Both the position numbers and the translations under genes were made by a program. Positions 36,247 through 48,342 of a stretch of DNA of 64,000 nt are shown here, one piece after another; the stretch's first letter is position 1, and every line of letters begins with the position of its first letter. The stretch lies in NCBI RefSeq assembly GCF_910592395.1, contig NC_088326.1:9985001-10049000 (forward strand). Reading direction: 5' to 3'. A model generated the notes under the pieces. That model searched no databases, had not been told where the DNA came from, and saw only the letters and a list, made by a program, of their open reading frames with translations. Origin of the DNA: Lineus longissimus (lineage: Eukaryota > Nemertea > Pilidiophora > Heteronemertea > Lineidae).

Positions 36247-37635
36247 ATTTATGAATTGATACGATATCATCCATAGATCAGACACATGCTAGTTATTGAT
36301 ATGTGTGTCACATGTAAACGTACACGTGCGTGGTTCTAAATCACTCTATTTGTAATAGGTCGGAACAAAAAGCACCTTAGAGATGCATTCAATACGAAAC
36401 AATTTATTCACTGCCTCTACAAACAAACTCGAGGTGTGACTTAAAACCCGCAGGGACATTAAACGCATCGCATTATACCAGGTGCATACGGAATCAGAAG
36501 ACGATCACCAGGTATCTCAATTCATCATGATATAAAGTTAAACGACACTGCAACAATTTCAATTAAATTTACGGCATTATAGTGAACCATCAATCACATA
36601 GTGTCTTAAAGAAGATCGCTCTATTGACTGCAACAGGCCATTAATTAGAACTTGAGGGTAACAGTTTATCACCGGTTGAGAGGCAAGTCAAGCATGTGAA
36701 GTGGTACGATATAGTGAATCAAGACGTCAAAGGGCATGGTGCGATTAAGCTATTCGGAATTACGCTAAGCCAGCGCGGCAGCTTGCGTAAGAGGTTGGGA
36801 GGAGGGAAGAGTAGCCTCTATTGGCAAATTTTGTTGTACATATCAAGCACGGATTAAATCGATACTTACAATGTGCTATTGATTGCAAAAACGTCATTAA
36901 ATAGTACTTTAGGCTAATCACAGTTCTTGTTTCGGTCATGCAAGTGGATTGACAATGATGTATGTTAAATGGGAGAATACGATTGAGATATTACTCTTGC
37001 ACTATATCTGCCCACACAGCTTGAGTTAGCGTTTGAGGTTATAAGGGACATTCCATTATTTTTTGCTTTACAGAGTTAAAGAGAATTACTAAGCCACATG
37101 AATTCATTACCGATGAAAACTCTAATGCACAGCAATATACGATATTGTTATAGAGATAAAAAAATAAAATTTAAAAATTTAAATTCGATGACATCTTTAT
37201 TATACCTTTCTAAGTGCACACCACAAGGTCAGATCATTGCCACAGCAGCGCTGTCCTTCAATTATTCTTTAGTGAAACAACTTTAAAATTACAATTCAAT
37301 TACATTTTTATTCATTTCAAGTCTTTGTCCAATAAATCTACCAAATTTACATTCTTATCACGAATGACGTCTTAATCGACGAGAGTGATTTCCAGGCAGA
37401 CAGAGACAGTCCCTCCGCTAATACGATCTCGTTCGTGGAGACCAACAGGGGAATTGGATGTAATTTATAAGGAAATTGATACGGCGATCGAGACCAGACA
37501 AGATGTTTTACGTTATGTTGCTGACTGATGTATAAGTGATAAAATGTTAGTCGTCCTGAGACGTGGTTACAAATTAACCCCTTGGTGTACTTTATTTTAC
37601 GTCGAATTCGATGATGCTACATATCTGTGTAAGTA
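36247..37635. other. Intergenic
   Basis: Contains an AT palindrome-like AATTTAAAAATTTAAATT near 37160. No gene supported. Confidence 0.4.
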
Positions 37636-37923
37636 TCTGTTTCAACCATTTTTCACTTGGTTTCGTGTTATAGTACGAGTTTGACAATATTTCAGGAACA
37701 AGAGTTATAATAAAAACTTCGAACCGAATGAAAGCCAAATGTTTTAAAAGTCGGGAAGCATGAACTAGGATTTACAAATTCTGTTTCAACCATTTTTCAA
37801 TTGGTTTCGTGTTATAGTACGAGTTTGGCAATATTTCAGGAAGAAAAGTTATAATAAAAACTTCGAAACGAATGAAAGCCAAATGTTTTAAAAGTCGGGA
37901 AGCATGAACTAGGATTTACAAAA
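37636..37923 (+). repeat. 144-bp tandem duplication
   Basis: TCTGTTTCAACCATTTTTCA begins at 37636 and again at 37780; both units end with CATGAACTAGGATTTACAAA. Only a few substitutions separate them, so the duplication is recent. No open frame. Confidence 0.9.
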
Positions 37924-38931
37924 TCAACGGGGCGAAGTCGCGAACCAAAATACTTAGTAGGGTAACTGAAGTGTAATAAAGAAGTGCGGTTCACGATAAA
38001 TCACGAAGTAAAATATACATGATATATTGTATAAAGTCATTTTTTTTCTTTAACAACAAATTGAATTATGTTCCGGTTTTTTTCTATCGAGGAGAACAGC
38101 CTGTATATGATGGTTTTGATGATGAATCTACGTGGCACCCCGATACAAGGATGGATGATAAAAGAGGGTTTTTTATAAGGAATAATTCAGAACAAGTAGC
38201 CACATTATTGAATTTGCATTTCTAAGTAGTTTTCACTGAAGGAGAATAGGGAGCTTGCGCTGAGGGACCTCCTTTGTACATGGATGATCGTGTGTGGTTC
38301 CTGATCACCAGCAAAATGAGCTCTCCGTATCAGCGAATTTGTATCCTCATTTTGCCTGAACTCTGGTGATTCTTCGTTTCAATGAGTGTTCGTCTGTGTG
38401 CAGCTCTGAAAAGACCATCCGATAAATCTTCTCCGGTCACTTGTTCAAATCAAGGCTAAATGCCAGAAACCATTAATTTCTACCATTCTGATTTGATTTA
38501 AGTCTTATTCCTCTTGATGCACTATTTTTACTTCTATATCAGAACTGATAGATTAATTGTCCGCTATTTACTTCGCGAAGCACGACATACCGTGTGGGTA
38601 GACAGGCGCGCCTCTGGACAGTACCATTATCCGCCAACCAAACGTATGTTCTCGACAACATAAGCGCGTGCATATCAGGTTCACACATTTCCCGCGGGTA
38701 AGTAATCTTAGGCTTTAGTTAAGCACTTAGAACCTTTCTCTATGGATTCAGGGAAGTACACTGCCCCGCCGAGACTATTCTGTCTGAAATGTTTTTGAAG
38801 AGTATGACGTGTACTTAACACGAATACGCTTAACTAATAGGCCATGGGCCAAATCTTTGCGACAACATTTCGGGTAGAGTGATAAATGCGTTCATTATGA
38901 TGAATGACTTCCTAGGCTTTATTATTGAGAG
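37924..38931. other. Intergenic
   Basis: A 68-codon frame at 38019-38225 includes an acidic/aromatic stretch (YDGFDDESTWHPDTRMDD) after a pyrimidine-rich run; it could be an exon but no donor or partner exon can be assigned. Confidence 0.35.
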
Positions 38932-39141
38932 ATGAACCAGAAATTTTCTCAAGTACATGTAATAGAAGAAGATACCAAGACAAAGGTGACCATTGTTAAG
39001 AGTGAACGTAGACTCCGCATACATAATCACGTACGGCAAAGAAATAATGACTTTCTTCCTGCAGTTGCCCACTGGAAGCCGCTCAAAGATGTTGAACAAA
39101 GATTACACATAAATGTTTGCACATTCTATAAAGGCGTATAA
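38932..39141 (+). pseudogene. Possible non-LTR retrotransposon RT remnant
   Basis: The 69-codon frame ends AHWKPLKDVEQRLHINVCTF followed by YKG. This loosely fits the conserved C-terminal thumb of CR1/L2/jockey-type reverse transcriptases, with HW-x-P, then R(I/L), then a TFK/TYK-like end; the better preserved remnant at 58497-58876 has the same order. It has a two-residue insertion relative to that pattern and no other RT motifs, so the call is weak. A tRNA-like SINE head follows within 20 bp. Confidence 0.25.
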
Positions 39142-39158
39142 AACGACAGGCATTTCAG

Positions 39159-39240
39159 GCAGCCCAGTGGCCTCGAGGATAAGAGTGTTGGCAAATAAAT
39201 CCCAGAGGTCTCTAGTTCGAGTCCCGATGAGAGGACCTTT
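39159..39240 (+). mobile_element. tRNA-derived SINE-like element
   Basis: A-box-like CAGCCCAGTGGCCTCGAGGA at about 39160-39179 and B-box CTAGTTCGAGTCCCG at about 39212-39226, followed by a T-rich stretch (TTTTTATTTTTTTCC). Spacing fits a tRNA, but the arms do not form a clean cloverleaf. Confidence 0.55.
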
Positions 39241-42200
39241 TTATTTTTTTCCTTCCAGAATTCTCTGTGAAAGTCCGCATCGTCCCACGGCTTGCTGGTT
39301 TGTGAAATCAAGCGCATCGAAGCATTGGAGGTCTATCATGTTTCAGGCCGTATTCAGAATGGCCTTTCAGTCGTTTGAATTTCTTACTCTTGCCGCAAGT
39401 GGGTGCTCTGGTTTTGTGGATGCAGTTCAGCTTAAAACTAAGATCGAACTTAAAAACCTAGTACATGGATTTTGGGGGTAGTATTGTACATTTACATGCA
39501 CGTGTAAACGACACCAAAATAGATAGTATACTAAGAATTGTAGAAGCATCTTGATATCTGGATTTTCGACCTTTGCATATTATAGATGTAAGTCACACAT
39601 TGCTTCTTGAACACTTCTCCCAAGTCAGTGTAAGAGGGCTCGTCACATTCTTCAGCATGTTCAAGCAAATGCTTTCATAGAACGCATTAGCCAGTTCCGA
39701 CGATTCTCCACTCGAGACTAATGCTGGTACCTCATGCGCAATAGCGAAGTCACGCCAACCAAACCATTGCTGACGCCTGTCTGTAAACTAACACACTACT
39801 GTAGTACATGTATCGTGAAACTGGATGAGAGCGGAATTACCGCGACTTGCGGCAACAGATACTGATCTCGAGGCAATTACTAGCACTCTGGGGCCATCGA
39901 TCCCCACTTTGCCGTAGAGATCATGGCGTAAATCGTACTTGGTTATCAAGGGGGGAGATCACTCATTCGGCGCTGATTTATGAGGGAAACGGTGCGCCGT
40001 GTGACCTTAATCGGAGGTCCTGGGTTGACTTTATGGTTTAGGTTTCTTCCGGGTCTAGTACTAAAAATACGGGGTGCCCAAGACTACTAGTATGTCATAT
40101 AATTCCTGACCCCAGTAATTTCAGCGTAAATTATTGCTGAATTGAGGCCGCAGTGTATCGTTATTGGTGGTGTGCGGGGCTCAGGTGGGAATGATGCGTC
40201 GACTAATCTTGTTCGTGGAAGTCACGAATTTACCCGAGGCATGAGTTTTCAATCCCCGTGCAGCAAGATCATACTTGGATTTTCCAAATTTATTTTAGAA
40301 CATAAGCATATTGGAGCTTGTTTTACCAGTGCTACTGTTACAGAATCGCTAATTGTTTTAGTTCAACCTTTGCTGGATGGAGCTGTTCACCTAATGTCAT
40401 TGTCCATCAGAATTTAATGACTATACAATTAAATCCTACAAAAATACAAGATTTTAGATTATCAAGAGGAAACGTGTACATTGTATGTATAAGAGGAAAG
40501 GGAGAGGACGGACTTTACTGATGTAATGAGTCGAATATTTTTTTTCCGAAACGAAACCGACGCAGCGTATTCAACTTAGAACACCCACCTGTGCGCAGGT
40601 AAGTACTTCTGTTCTCGAAGAGCCAAAACGCCAGACTTTCTGTGTAGCTTTTAGTACTAAACTTGTCAATTAGTATTCAAGGCGCATCCTACATCACTGG
40701 AGGTGATCAGATGGAAGGGCCGCCGTTAATGGAAACAAGTTAGAGGTGGGTGACATGTGGTCCATTATTGATACATCTTGCTTTATGGTTTGCCGTATTT
40801 TTACTTAATAAGACCGCCTCACCAGGATTGAGCCGACACAAGGGAGCAAGTGTATGTGATCACGAAGTCGTACCCTCAGAGGTTAGGTAGACATTGCTAG
40901 TGCAGCTGGGTTTTCTCGGGGTACTTGGGAACACCAAAGGCCTGAAGACGTGCCAGCAATCGAAAATGACGGGGTGGCCCTGACCAGAACGTTTACAAAT
41001 GATTAACTACTATGTAACGAGACTCTGCTCGATCAGTGCAACCTTGTATAGAAAGGCAAGGTTGTACTATTAACTGTTTATCTGCGGTCCGGCTAATGAT
41101 TATTAGCCTGGCTCGGGCACTTAAATGAGTACCGGGACTTTTATGAGGTGACCAGATGAACAGTAATGGGCATGGATCTAAGAAGGTTAAGGCAGCACCA
41201 TTTATTCTTGGGATATACGGGGATCAATTCCTGATGACACCAACAATTTATAAGGCTCGCTTATATATTTTTGCTGACACTTTAAAAGGAATCATTTCAG
41301 CTGTGTGGGTTTTATTTGAATTTGTATTGACGAGATACCTTGGTATTTCGTGCGAAAAATCCCAAACATATTTTAAGTATATTATGTCAGTAGTGAAATT
41401 GCTTCCTGTTTTAGGGTCGGGACTGTTTAAAATGTTGGTGAATTAGGATGGTTTATTATTAGAGAATGGCTTGTTCGTTTTTGGAGTGACAGTTTAAAAG
41501 AACCTCTATGTAAACCAAGATTCAAACCAATGTTGGCTGCTTCGAGAATTGCCAGTAGCGTTCACAGACAACATCACCCTTCGAGCTTTGTCAGAAAACG
41601 CTGTCGGAGCATTAATTAGCTCAGACTGTGTGAAAAGGAGTGTAGTTCCCAGCTGTATTCTCCAAAATCGAGCCGCCTTTGTAACAAGCGGGGCTACGTC
41701 GTCCACTTTAGAATGGAAATGATTCTAGGTAATGGAGATTGTGGGAATCTCTTTCTGACCAATTAGCGCATTAACCACATGAGTGCAGCTTCCGAGCAGA
41801 CGGACTTTCCAGACGACATTTTCCCGCTTTCATTCGTTTGATCGAAATATTACCCTTATCATTGCTTTTGTGGTATACAACATATCATTCATGGTAGGCA
41901 TATTTTGTGAGGGTAATTGATATATCCTGAACCAAGCATCTTGAGAGACATGGTAGACATCATTTTGGGATGATGGGGGTACTTTGAAAATCTGTCTTAG
42001 AAAGTGACCGGAGGCAAGTGCAATGAAAAAATCCAAACAGAAATCTGCACACTTTAGATTTTTTCAGCCAAATTAAAACCTTCATAGATTTTTAGAATAT
42101 GCAAACTTTCATTTTATTTTCATTTTGCTGAGAAAAACACCCTCAACAACAGTTTTATAACCTCCTCTTCCCTCTTCAACCTTGTTCAAGCACAATTTAC

Positions 42201-42333
42201 TATATCTGATATCAAAAAGGTTTGGCATCTCTATGAATACAATCGATAGGGACCAAAGGCACCTATCAGGCAAAAAAAATGACATGCCATCGGCAAAATG
42301 TGTTGTTACGAGTTTGAGGCATGGTATATATCC
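39241..42333. other. Intergenic, nothing recognised
   Basis: Frames of 60-122 codons, including a hydrophobic 96-codon one at 41156-41446, have no recognisable domain. Confidence 0.4.
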
Positions 42334-42620
42334 CATGCCCTAAATGCACTTCTATGAAAAACATCAAAATTAACGCCGCAAAAAAGAAATACGAACTTCT
42401 CCAAAATCAACGAAAGTGTCTTCAAAGAGTGATTTTGCTTTAAAAGGAAGTCTTGATCTGCGCCACTTAAAATCTTATTAAAACTTAATGTTTTAAAAAA
42501 AAAATGTGCGAGAAAGTTCGAAAGAATTACCGCCGGCCTCGAGCTTTCGAAGGCCGGGTAAAATCAGCTAGTGCAATATGGTGACTCGGATCACACACTC
42601 GAGCAATATTCTTATTTTTA
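42334..42620 (+). repeat. Interspersed repeat, copy B (pairs with 5868-6230)
   Basis: Same ordered blocks as the copy at 5868-6230 (CCCTAAATGCACTT, GAAAAACATCAAAA, ACTTCTCCAAAAT, TTTTGCTTTAAAA, AATCTTATTAAAACT, AAAAATGTGCGA). This copy has gained a small stem (GGCCTCGAGCTTTCGAAGGC) at about 42535-42554. Confidence 0.6.
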
Positions 42621-43011
42621 TATATCATCCTGCACTGTGACAGCCTCTTTGCAATTGGCCTAGAAAGAATAACCTCAACTTCTTTACCATGATGACAAGA
42701 ATTCCAACCAAAAAACAACGCCTAAATTGCTACCCGGTGTTTCAAGGACATAATCGAAATCATCTTTCTAAATAACAGCAACACATCATCCTATTTCTCA
42801 TACCCTACTGTTGTCTTTTTCTATTGTTATTTCGTAAAAGGTAAAAATGATCTATTATGCGAAACCCATTATCTACATACAATAAACAAACAGCCTAGTA
42901 GGAGTTATACGATTATGGGTATAGTATTCACTTTCCCTCGACATATCTCGTGTCATGTGCGCTTTTTTCCCTAATCCCATCCCCAAAGACATAAAAAGAA
43001 GGGAGTGACTA
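42621..43011. other. Intergenic, nothing recognised
   Basis: No feature seen. Confidence 0.4.
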
Positions 43012-43530
43012 TTTGGCAAGCCCGGCTCACCAAACAGCGCCTTTTTTCTGCCCTAGATGGAGAGCCGAACTCATGCATATTCAACCATCCAGGAGCTCAT
43101 TATCATTCGTCGCAACACGGTTAGCAACACTAGAGTTACAGTGAAACGCCTTTAGAAATGCACACTAATGCATTTAACATGCTTATCAGTTAAATCACGT
43201 TTATGACTATTTTTGTAAATCCATACAGTCATGTACATGTACATGCTTCTTCATGGATTATTGACCAAAACCCGAGTTTAGTAACAGAAATTGAATCGAG
43301 AGCGGGAAGTCGGCCATTGTTAAATATGCGCATATAAATTCGAATATGACGTCACTGCTCTCTGATTGGCCAATATGTTGTAACCTCTCCGGCTCGCCAA
43401 AGAGGGTAGTATTTTTGCCCTGTTTGGCAAACCCGGCTTGCCGAACAGGGTGCTTTTTAGTGCTGTTTGGCAAGCGGCTCTCCAAACAGGACAAAAAAGA
43501 TGCCTGTTCGGCGAGCGGCTTGCCAAATAG
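43012..43530. repeat. Cluster of hairpins sharing the stem CTGTTTGGCAAG
   Basis: Imperfect palindromes built on the same half-site lie at about 43012-43037, 43385-43405, 43418-43450, 43463-43490 and 43503-43530. The last three are regularly spaced about 40-45 bp apart, separated by short A/T-rich linkers (GTGCTTTTTAGTG, ACAAAAAAGATG). Differences between arms are partly compensatory in look but not fully. They give rise to Gly-Leu-Pro-Asn repeats in the minus frames crossing them, which I do not regard as genes. Confidence 0.75.
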
Positions 43531-44189
43531 ACCCGACCTAAAAAGAATCCAACAAGCAACTTGGTGTTATGGGATTGGATTGTTACACACGCAGCTTTAT
43601 AGGTAACAGATTTAGGAGGCCTCACACAAGATACGGGGTGAATGTTGTAAAACATCTCGTCAAGCACGCCTAGACTAACATCTTAGTGGCTAACTCATAA
43701 CTGATGAGGTGCCCTTCATAGTATTTTACACTGATGAGGCTAATGCGCGATATTCTGCTGAGATATTGAGAACAGCTGAGCTCGTTCTTGCGTATATCGT
43801 GATGATGCTGTGTGGTTAGGCAGCCATCGTGATCATTAAACCAAACACTAAATACTCACCTCCTACAAGTCCACACCTCTAGCTCGTGTCACGATCTTTT
43901 TAGTGTCCTGTTTAAAGATGAACTGAAAATGGCTACGTTTTGTAGTTAATGAGCTAGTCATAACACAGCAATAAAAATGTCGCTGCGGAAAATCCGGATT
44001 TCGTACTTCATGCAAGCCGCCAGACGAATCGTCGTCACCCGCGAAAAAGAACGTCACACCTAGTTTGCCGAAAGCGAGAGTGGCGATGCACTTCTAATAA
44101 GTATCAGACATTGTAATAACTTAATTAACATAAATGCCATTGATTAAATTCACTGGTTATCGGTATCATTGTTTGAAAGAGCTGAGGGA
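43531..44189. other. Intergenic, nothing recognised
   Basis: No feature seen. Confidence 0.4.
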
Positions 44190-44270
44190 ATGAAAACAAA
44201 TAACCTTGTGAGTGCATATTTGTATCCGCTGAAAAACCCTCAACGATTTTTTTAAAAGAAAATGAATTTA
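44190..44270 (-). repeat. Short interspersed repeat (pairs with 29732-29830)
   Basis: The minus strand matches part of 29732-29830 around GTGCATATTTGT and the GxCGxxGAAAAA block. Short and diverged. Confidence 0.3.
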
Positions 44271-44296
44271 TTCCTAAGATAGCAGCCTGTATATAT

Positions 44297-44380
44297 AATA
44301 ATGATAATACGAGTCTTATATAGCGCAGTATCCAACCATTATTAACAGGCCGCTCAAAGCGCTTGATAGGCCTCTTTAAA
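44297..44380 (+). repeat. Repeat with TTATATAGCGC...CTCAAAGCGCTT
   Basis: GTCTTATATAGCGCAGTA is followed 50 bp later by CGCTCAAAGCGCTTGATAGG. This paired motif is familiar from dispersed repeats in many marine animal genomes (from memory; not searched). No coding. Confidence 0.45.
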
Positions 44381-46569
44381 AAGCAAATGTTGAAGTTGAC
44401 CCTTGAAAGATAACAGAGAGCTGCAGTTCCTAACAGTTGATGAGGCAAAGCAATAGCCACCAGCCGTCAGACAGCCAATGAATAACCACCATTAGTGCAA
44501 CAGCTGTTTCAGCTGTGTCTACATCCCCAATTACGGAGCGGAACCGTGTCTTGACAGGGGTATCATTCTGTACATGACTGAACCGGAGACCATTGTGGAA
44601 CTGTCGTTCACAGCTGCGTTACCAATGCTAGTGTCAACGTCTCCGTGGTCATTCCACCAATAGGTCATTCCCCTCAAGTCTCTGGCCATCATCAGTTCAA
44701 ATAGTTGGAAACTATCAATAAATCTGTATAATTAAAACTTTCGGTGGCCATGTTGGCTTGAAGAGGTACCTATTGTGCAAAAATCTTCGCTATTTGCAGA
44801 AAATGCTGTATCCAGGCCACAAATCAATCAAATTACCCGGGGATTCATTGTTCAAAATACGGCCAACTTGTCCACTTCTTCCGCGCTTGTTGTCATAGCG
44901 ATTGAAAGCGGTCGGTCTTAGCTGTAGTGTAATTAGAAACAGAGACAAATGACTCGGTTGTTGGCTTTAATCAAAAAGTCTCATAAGAGGTATTGGTCGC
45001 TACCATGATTAATCCGTTACCATTATGCAATATGAAAGGATGCTTTTTATTCGTGAACATTTCAGACCGCTGAAGCGGAACAGTGTAGGTAGGATTATCC
45101 TTGGATCGGTGGCCAGGGAACAAATTATTCCATTAGGCATGTCAATATGACCTATTGGCGACCTTATTGTTCACGAGAACCGTACACCATAATCCGTCAG
45201 AAAACAAAAGGGGCGGTGCCTTTTCCGGGAGGACATTTTTTAAAACTTTTATACAGGCTCCCAATATACCAATCAAGCCAGAACAATAGGCATACAACCT
45301 TATGGGAGCTCAGTAGAACACGCATCTGGTATTTGGGAAGACAGCGCAGCCCAGTCATTTAGGTTGATTGGCCATGACATTCATGCCTGAGATGGTTTTA
45401 TTGTGACAGGGGGGTTCGATCGAAACCATCGCCTCCCCCCAAAGAATCTCGCTGCCCATGCCAGTGCGTCACCAGCGTTCCAAGCGGAAAAGTAAAATAT
45501 GTGTTAAATGAACCACGCCATTGAGCATGAAATTGCAATGCAAGCTTTGATATTTCTTTGAACCCATTCGAACCCACCATCTCTTGCCCCATCTTATGGC
45601 ACTCCACCATGACGACATCCTTTCCAGCAGAATATTGTAGTCTGGGAGATTGTGAAAAGAACCGGCGGCCCGGTAATTGAGGCTCATCGCCCCTGACAAT
45701 GCAAGTCAATATGCCATCATCGATGCCGACATCTTTCTTTGCGCAACATTCCTCCACCGTTCGCGAGGAAGAGATGCCACTCTCAGTAATTGACCATTGA
45801 ATATTAGTTATTGGTCTGGATTGGAGGCTATTACGGGAAATTGTCCAGAAATCGCGTTTTGCTCTCTAGTAATTGAGGCAAAATGGAAAGTGATGGATTT
45901 TTTCCTTGCCCTTTTTGCAGTTTGTTAGATCCATGGTCATGAAGGTGTTAGCACGTCTTGGCACTTCAGGAATCTGACCTGCAGTATCATATACATATTT
46001 CTTAGGGGGAGGGGTGGGGGTGGTTGGCATTGCAAATCACATGACAACGCAATGCCAGTGTTTTGGACAGGGTTAGTTGTGGTGTATGGCTGGTTCTTAA
46101 GTATTGATCAATGTCCCAGGTCATAAATTCCGATGCCATTCTTATAAGATTCCTTTTTAAATTTAACATGCATTCATAAAATCCCTGGTGGCCATGTTAG
46201 AAACAACTACGATCAAATTAACATTTGCAATTTAAATATGATAGACTACACTCGTTGACTGGTCTTACCTGCCTGCACATAAAATGAGTTCGTTGACGAG
46301 ACAAGTCACGGAGGCACTGTTGTGAAAAGGGGAAATATCCTAAAACGGGTTCAAACTCGCGTATTTCTGTGCAATCTGTACGATTTTCAGTTTGAAACTG
46401 ACCTTAAATAGTGTCCTTTTACAATATTGGCAAGTTTCTATTACATATAAAAGGAGTGCGAAACATGACTGCCGGTGTAGAAGTTTAAAATGTCCTGGGA
46501 TAGAATGTCCGGGAAAAAATGGATTATATTATGCGCTTTAATCTCTGAGCTATTGGCGGTCATGGCCTC
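44381..46569. other. Intergenic; weak tRNA-like and repeat traces
   Basis: A B-box-like GGGGGGTTCGATCGAAACC lies at about 45409-45427 with a weak A-box-like CAGCCCAGTCATTTAGG near 45347. A block near 45210-45255 (CCTTTTCCGGGAGGACATTTT) resembles TTTTTCCAGGAGGGACATTT near 46610. The 119-codon minus frame at 45398-45757 has no motif. Confidence 0.35.
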
Positions 46570-46725
46570 TATAGAACCAGATAGCGGAATACAATAGGGC
46601 CGGACACTTTTTCCAGGAGGGACATTTTCTTCTTTTACACCGGTCGTTCAAATCATGGCGGACAGGCGTTTGTGGTTTGTGCTTTCTAACTCGGCCGCTG
46701 GGGTTTTGATGCATACATGTCAGGA
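46570..46725 (-). repeat. Interspersed repeat (pairs with 4937-5180)
   Basis: The minus strand from about 46712 starts ATGCATCAAAACCCCAGCGG, matching ATGCATAAAACTCCCAGTGG on the minus strand at 5179. The similarity fades within about 90 bp. Confidence 0.4.
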
Positions 46726-47670
46726 TTAAAATCAAACTCTGTACGTACACACGTAGAGTCTTTACATTATTCTTCTAAGAGTCCAAGTTTTCCTCTTAGA
46801 ATTTTACAAGAATCGTGTTAAAACCGTGCATGTAATTAATCTAACTGAAAAATATCTACAGATCGTACTAGAATATTCTACCTTAATTAACCCTCATATT
46901 CTTACTAAACCCTAATGATTCTCCTGCATTATAAAAACGATGAGTCTGATTTAAAACACAGTTATTACCGAAGGCAGCTAGTTTCATCGATCTCAGCCAA
47001 TTTTCTATATTTTCAGGTCAATCTCCAAAATATTGCACATTGCCATTCAATGCATTAAAGGAGTTCAATTTGGATAGTATACAACTTTGAAAACACCTAA
47101 TTTTTTTGGATGTGACATCCCATTACATTAAAAACTACCGCTACAACTCTCTGTCACGTCATTCCCATATCATTACCAATTCTAAGTGATTTCTTTAAGA
47201 CGCAGAATCAAAGTCATCCGGCCGTACCTCCAAGACATCGTTATTATAGCTCACGTATGAAACGTATTTGTCACACTGGCTGCGATGAAAGCGCTCGTAA
47301 AGATTCTAGTCGTACCGTTTTAGATCTCACCTTTGGCCCGGGGTGTTTGAATATCTCCACCGGGGCTAATAGTGACATTTCCTCGGCACCTTAGAGTGCT
47401 GTGATAGGAGTGCTTCTGATGGGAATGGGCACGATTAGGATAAGATCTTCCATTGGAGAAGACGGTCACAAACTCGAATTAAAGAAAAGAATCATAATAT
47501 CTTTATTCTCACTGAATCGAGAATTCAAAGCAATGCGTAAATTGTCGCAATGTCCTAGGATAGTTCAACTCAAACGTCAAACGTTTATTGCAATCACACC
47601 AGCCATGGAACATGCACAGTTCGCTTAATTACAAGATATTATTGCACCGATGTCGAAGACCCTTGTAACA
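46726..47670. other. Intergenic, nothing recognised
   Basis: AT-rich; a 75-codon frame at 47401-47628 shows no motif. Confidence 0.4.
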
Positions 47671-47838
47671 TCTGTGGTTGTTCCCCACGTTTCAGTGTTT
47701 CCAAACAATAGGCAGCTAGAGAGACCATGACTTTTCAATAGGGGGATACACAGAAAAACTCGTCAATCTATTTTTGAGCGTTCCCAAACAATGAGGGGAA
47801 ACACTCAAAAACAGAAACACTCAAAAACATTACACCGG
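47671..47838 (+). mobile_element. MITE, CCGGTGTAA family, copy B
   Basis: Nearly identical to 9634-9812 along its length. The right terminus TTACACCGG is intact; the left is decayed (CCTTGTAAC). Only 97 bp separate it from the next MITE. Confidence 0.75.
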
Positions 47839-47935
47839 TGCTGGTCAGCCTGTGTCATAGTTGTCAGGCTTTTGGTTGACAGCGCATTTGTCAGGCCTGT
47901 ACCCTTAGGAAAATCTAGCGTTGTACAACGCCAAT

Positions 47936-48342
47936 ATACTCTGTTTCCTCACGTATACCGTATTTGGGCGCCATATTTAAGAGGCCCCGAAGGGATGAAT
48001 ATCTCGCATACCTAATATAAAGGTTAGGCTTAGTGGATTGGACTGATTGGCTCAGATCGTGGCACAGACCTATGATCAGAGACAGCCGATACTTGCAGTC
48101 CACTACCATTGGTCGATGGGATTTTAAATGAATTGAGTGGTTGTATTACCAGACAATCATGTTTGGACTTTATTCATGGCGTGACCGAGGCGGAGCAAAT
48201 GGACAATGCCTATTCATTATGTGGGCAAAGAAAAACCTCCCCGCATGTGGTGAACCCTATTGCGTACCCTACCCTTTGTATGGACACTGTTATTTTGTAT
48301 TAGCGGTATAGGAAGACGGTTTACGTGAGGAAACAGAATATT
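47936..48342 (+). mobile_element. ~407-bp MITE, TCTGTTTCCTCACG family, copy A
   Basis: Left end ATACTCTGTTTCCTCACGTA, right end TTACGTGAGGAAACAGAATA, an inverted terminal repeat of about 24 bp. The interior is highly similar to 56108-56515 (AGTGGATTGGACTGATTGGC and GTCCACTACCATTGGTCGAT in both). The small frames inside are shared by both copies only because the DNA is. Confidence 0.85.

Noticed and set aside
41156-41446. 96-codon hydrophobic plus frame as a small membrane protein
   Set aside because: Hydrophobic stretches are expected from T-rich DNA; no homologous motif or supporting signals.
43418-43530. Intrinsic bacterial-type terminators
   Set aside because: The hairpins are GC-rich and some are followed by T or A runs, but nothing else in the window is bacterial and they are not placed after genes.
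43258-43667. Minus frames with GLPN repeats as a repeat protein
   Set aside because: The repeats come from the hairpin cluster, are split over two overlapping frames, and show no conserved unit length in protein terms.
47915-48109. Minus-strand frame repeated at 56150-56386 as a conserved protein family
   Set aside because: Both frames lie inside two copies of the same MITE, so their similarity is explained by the DNA element and the frames differ in length and ends.
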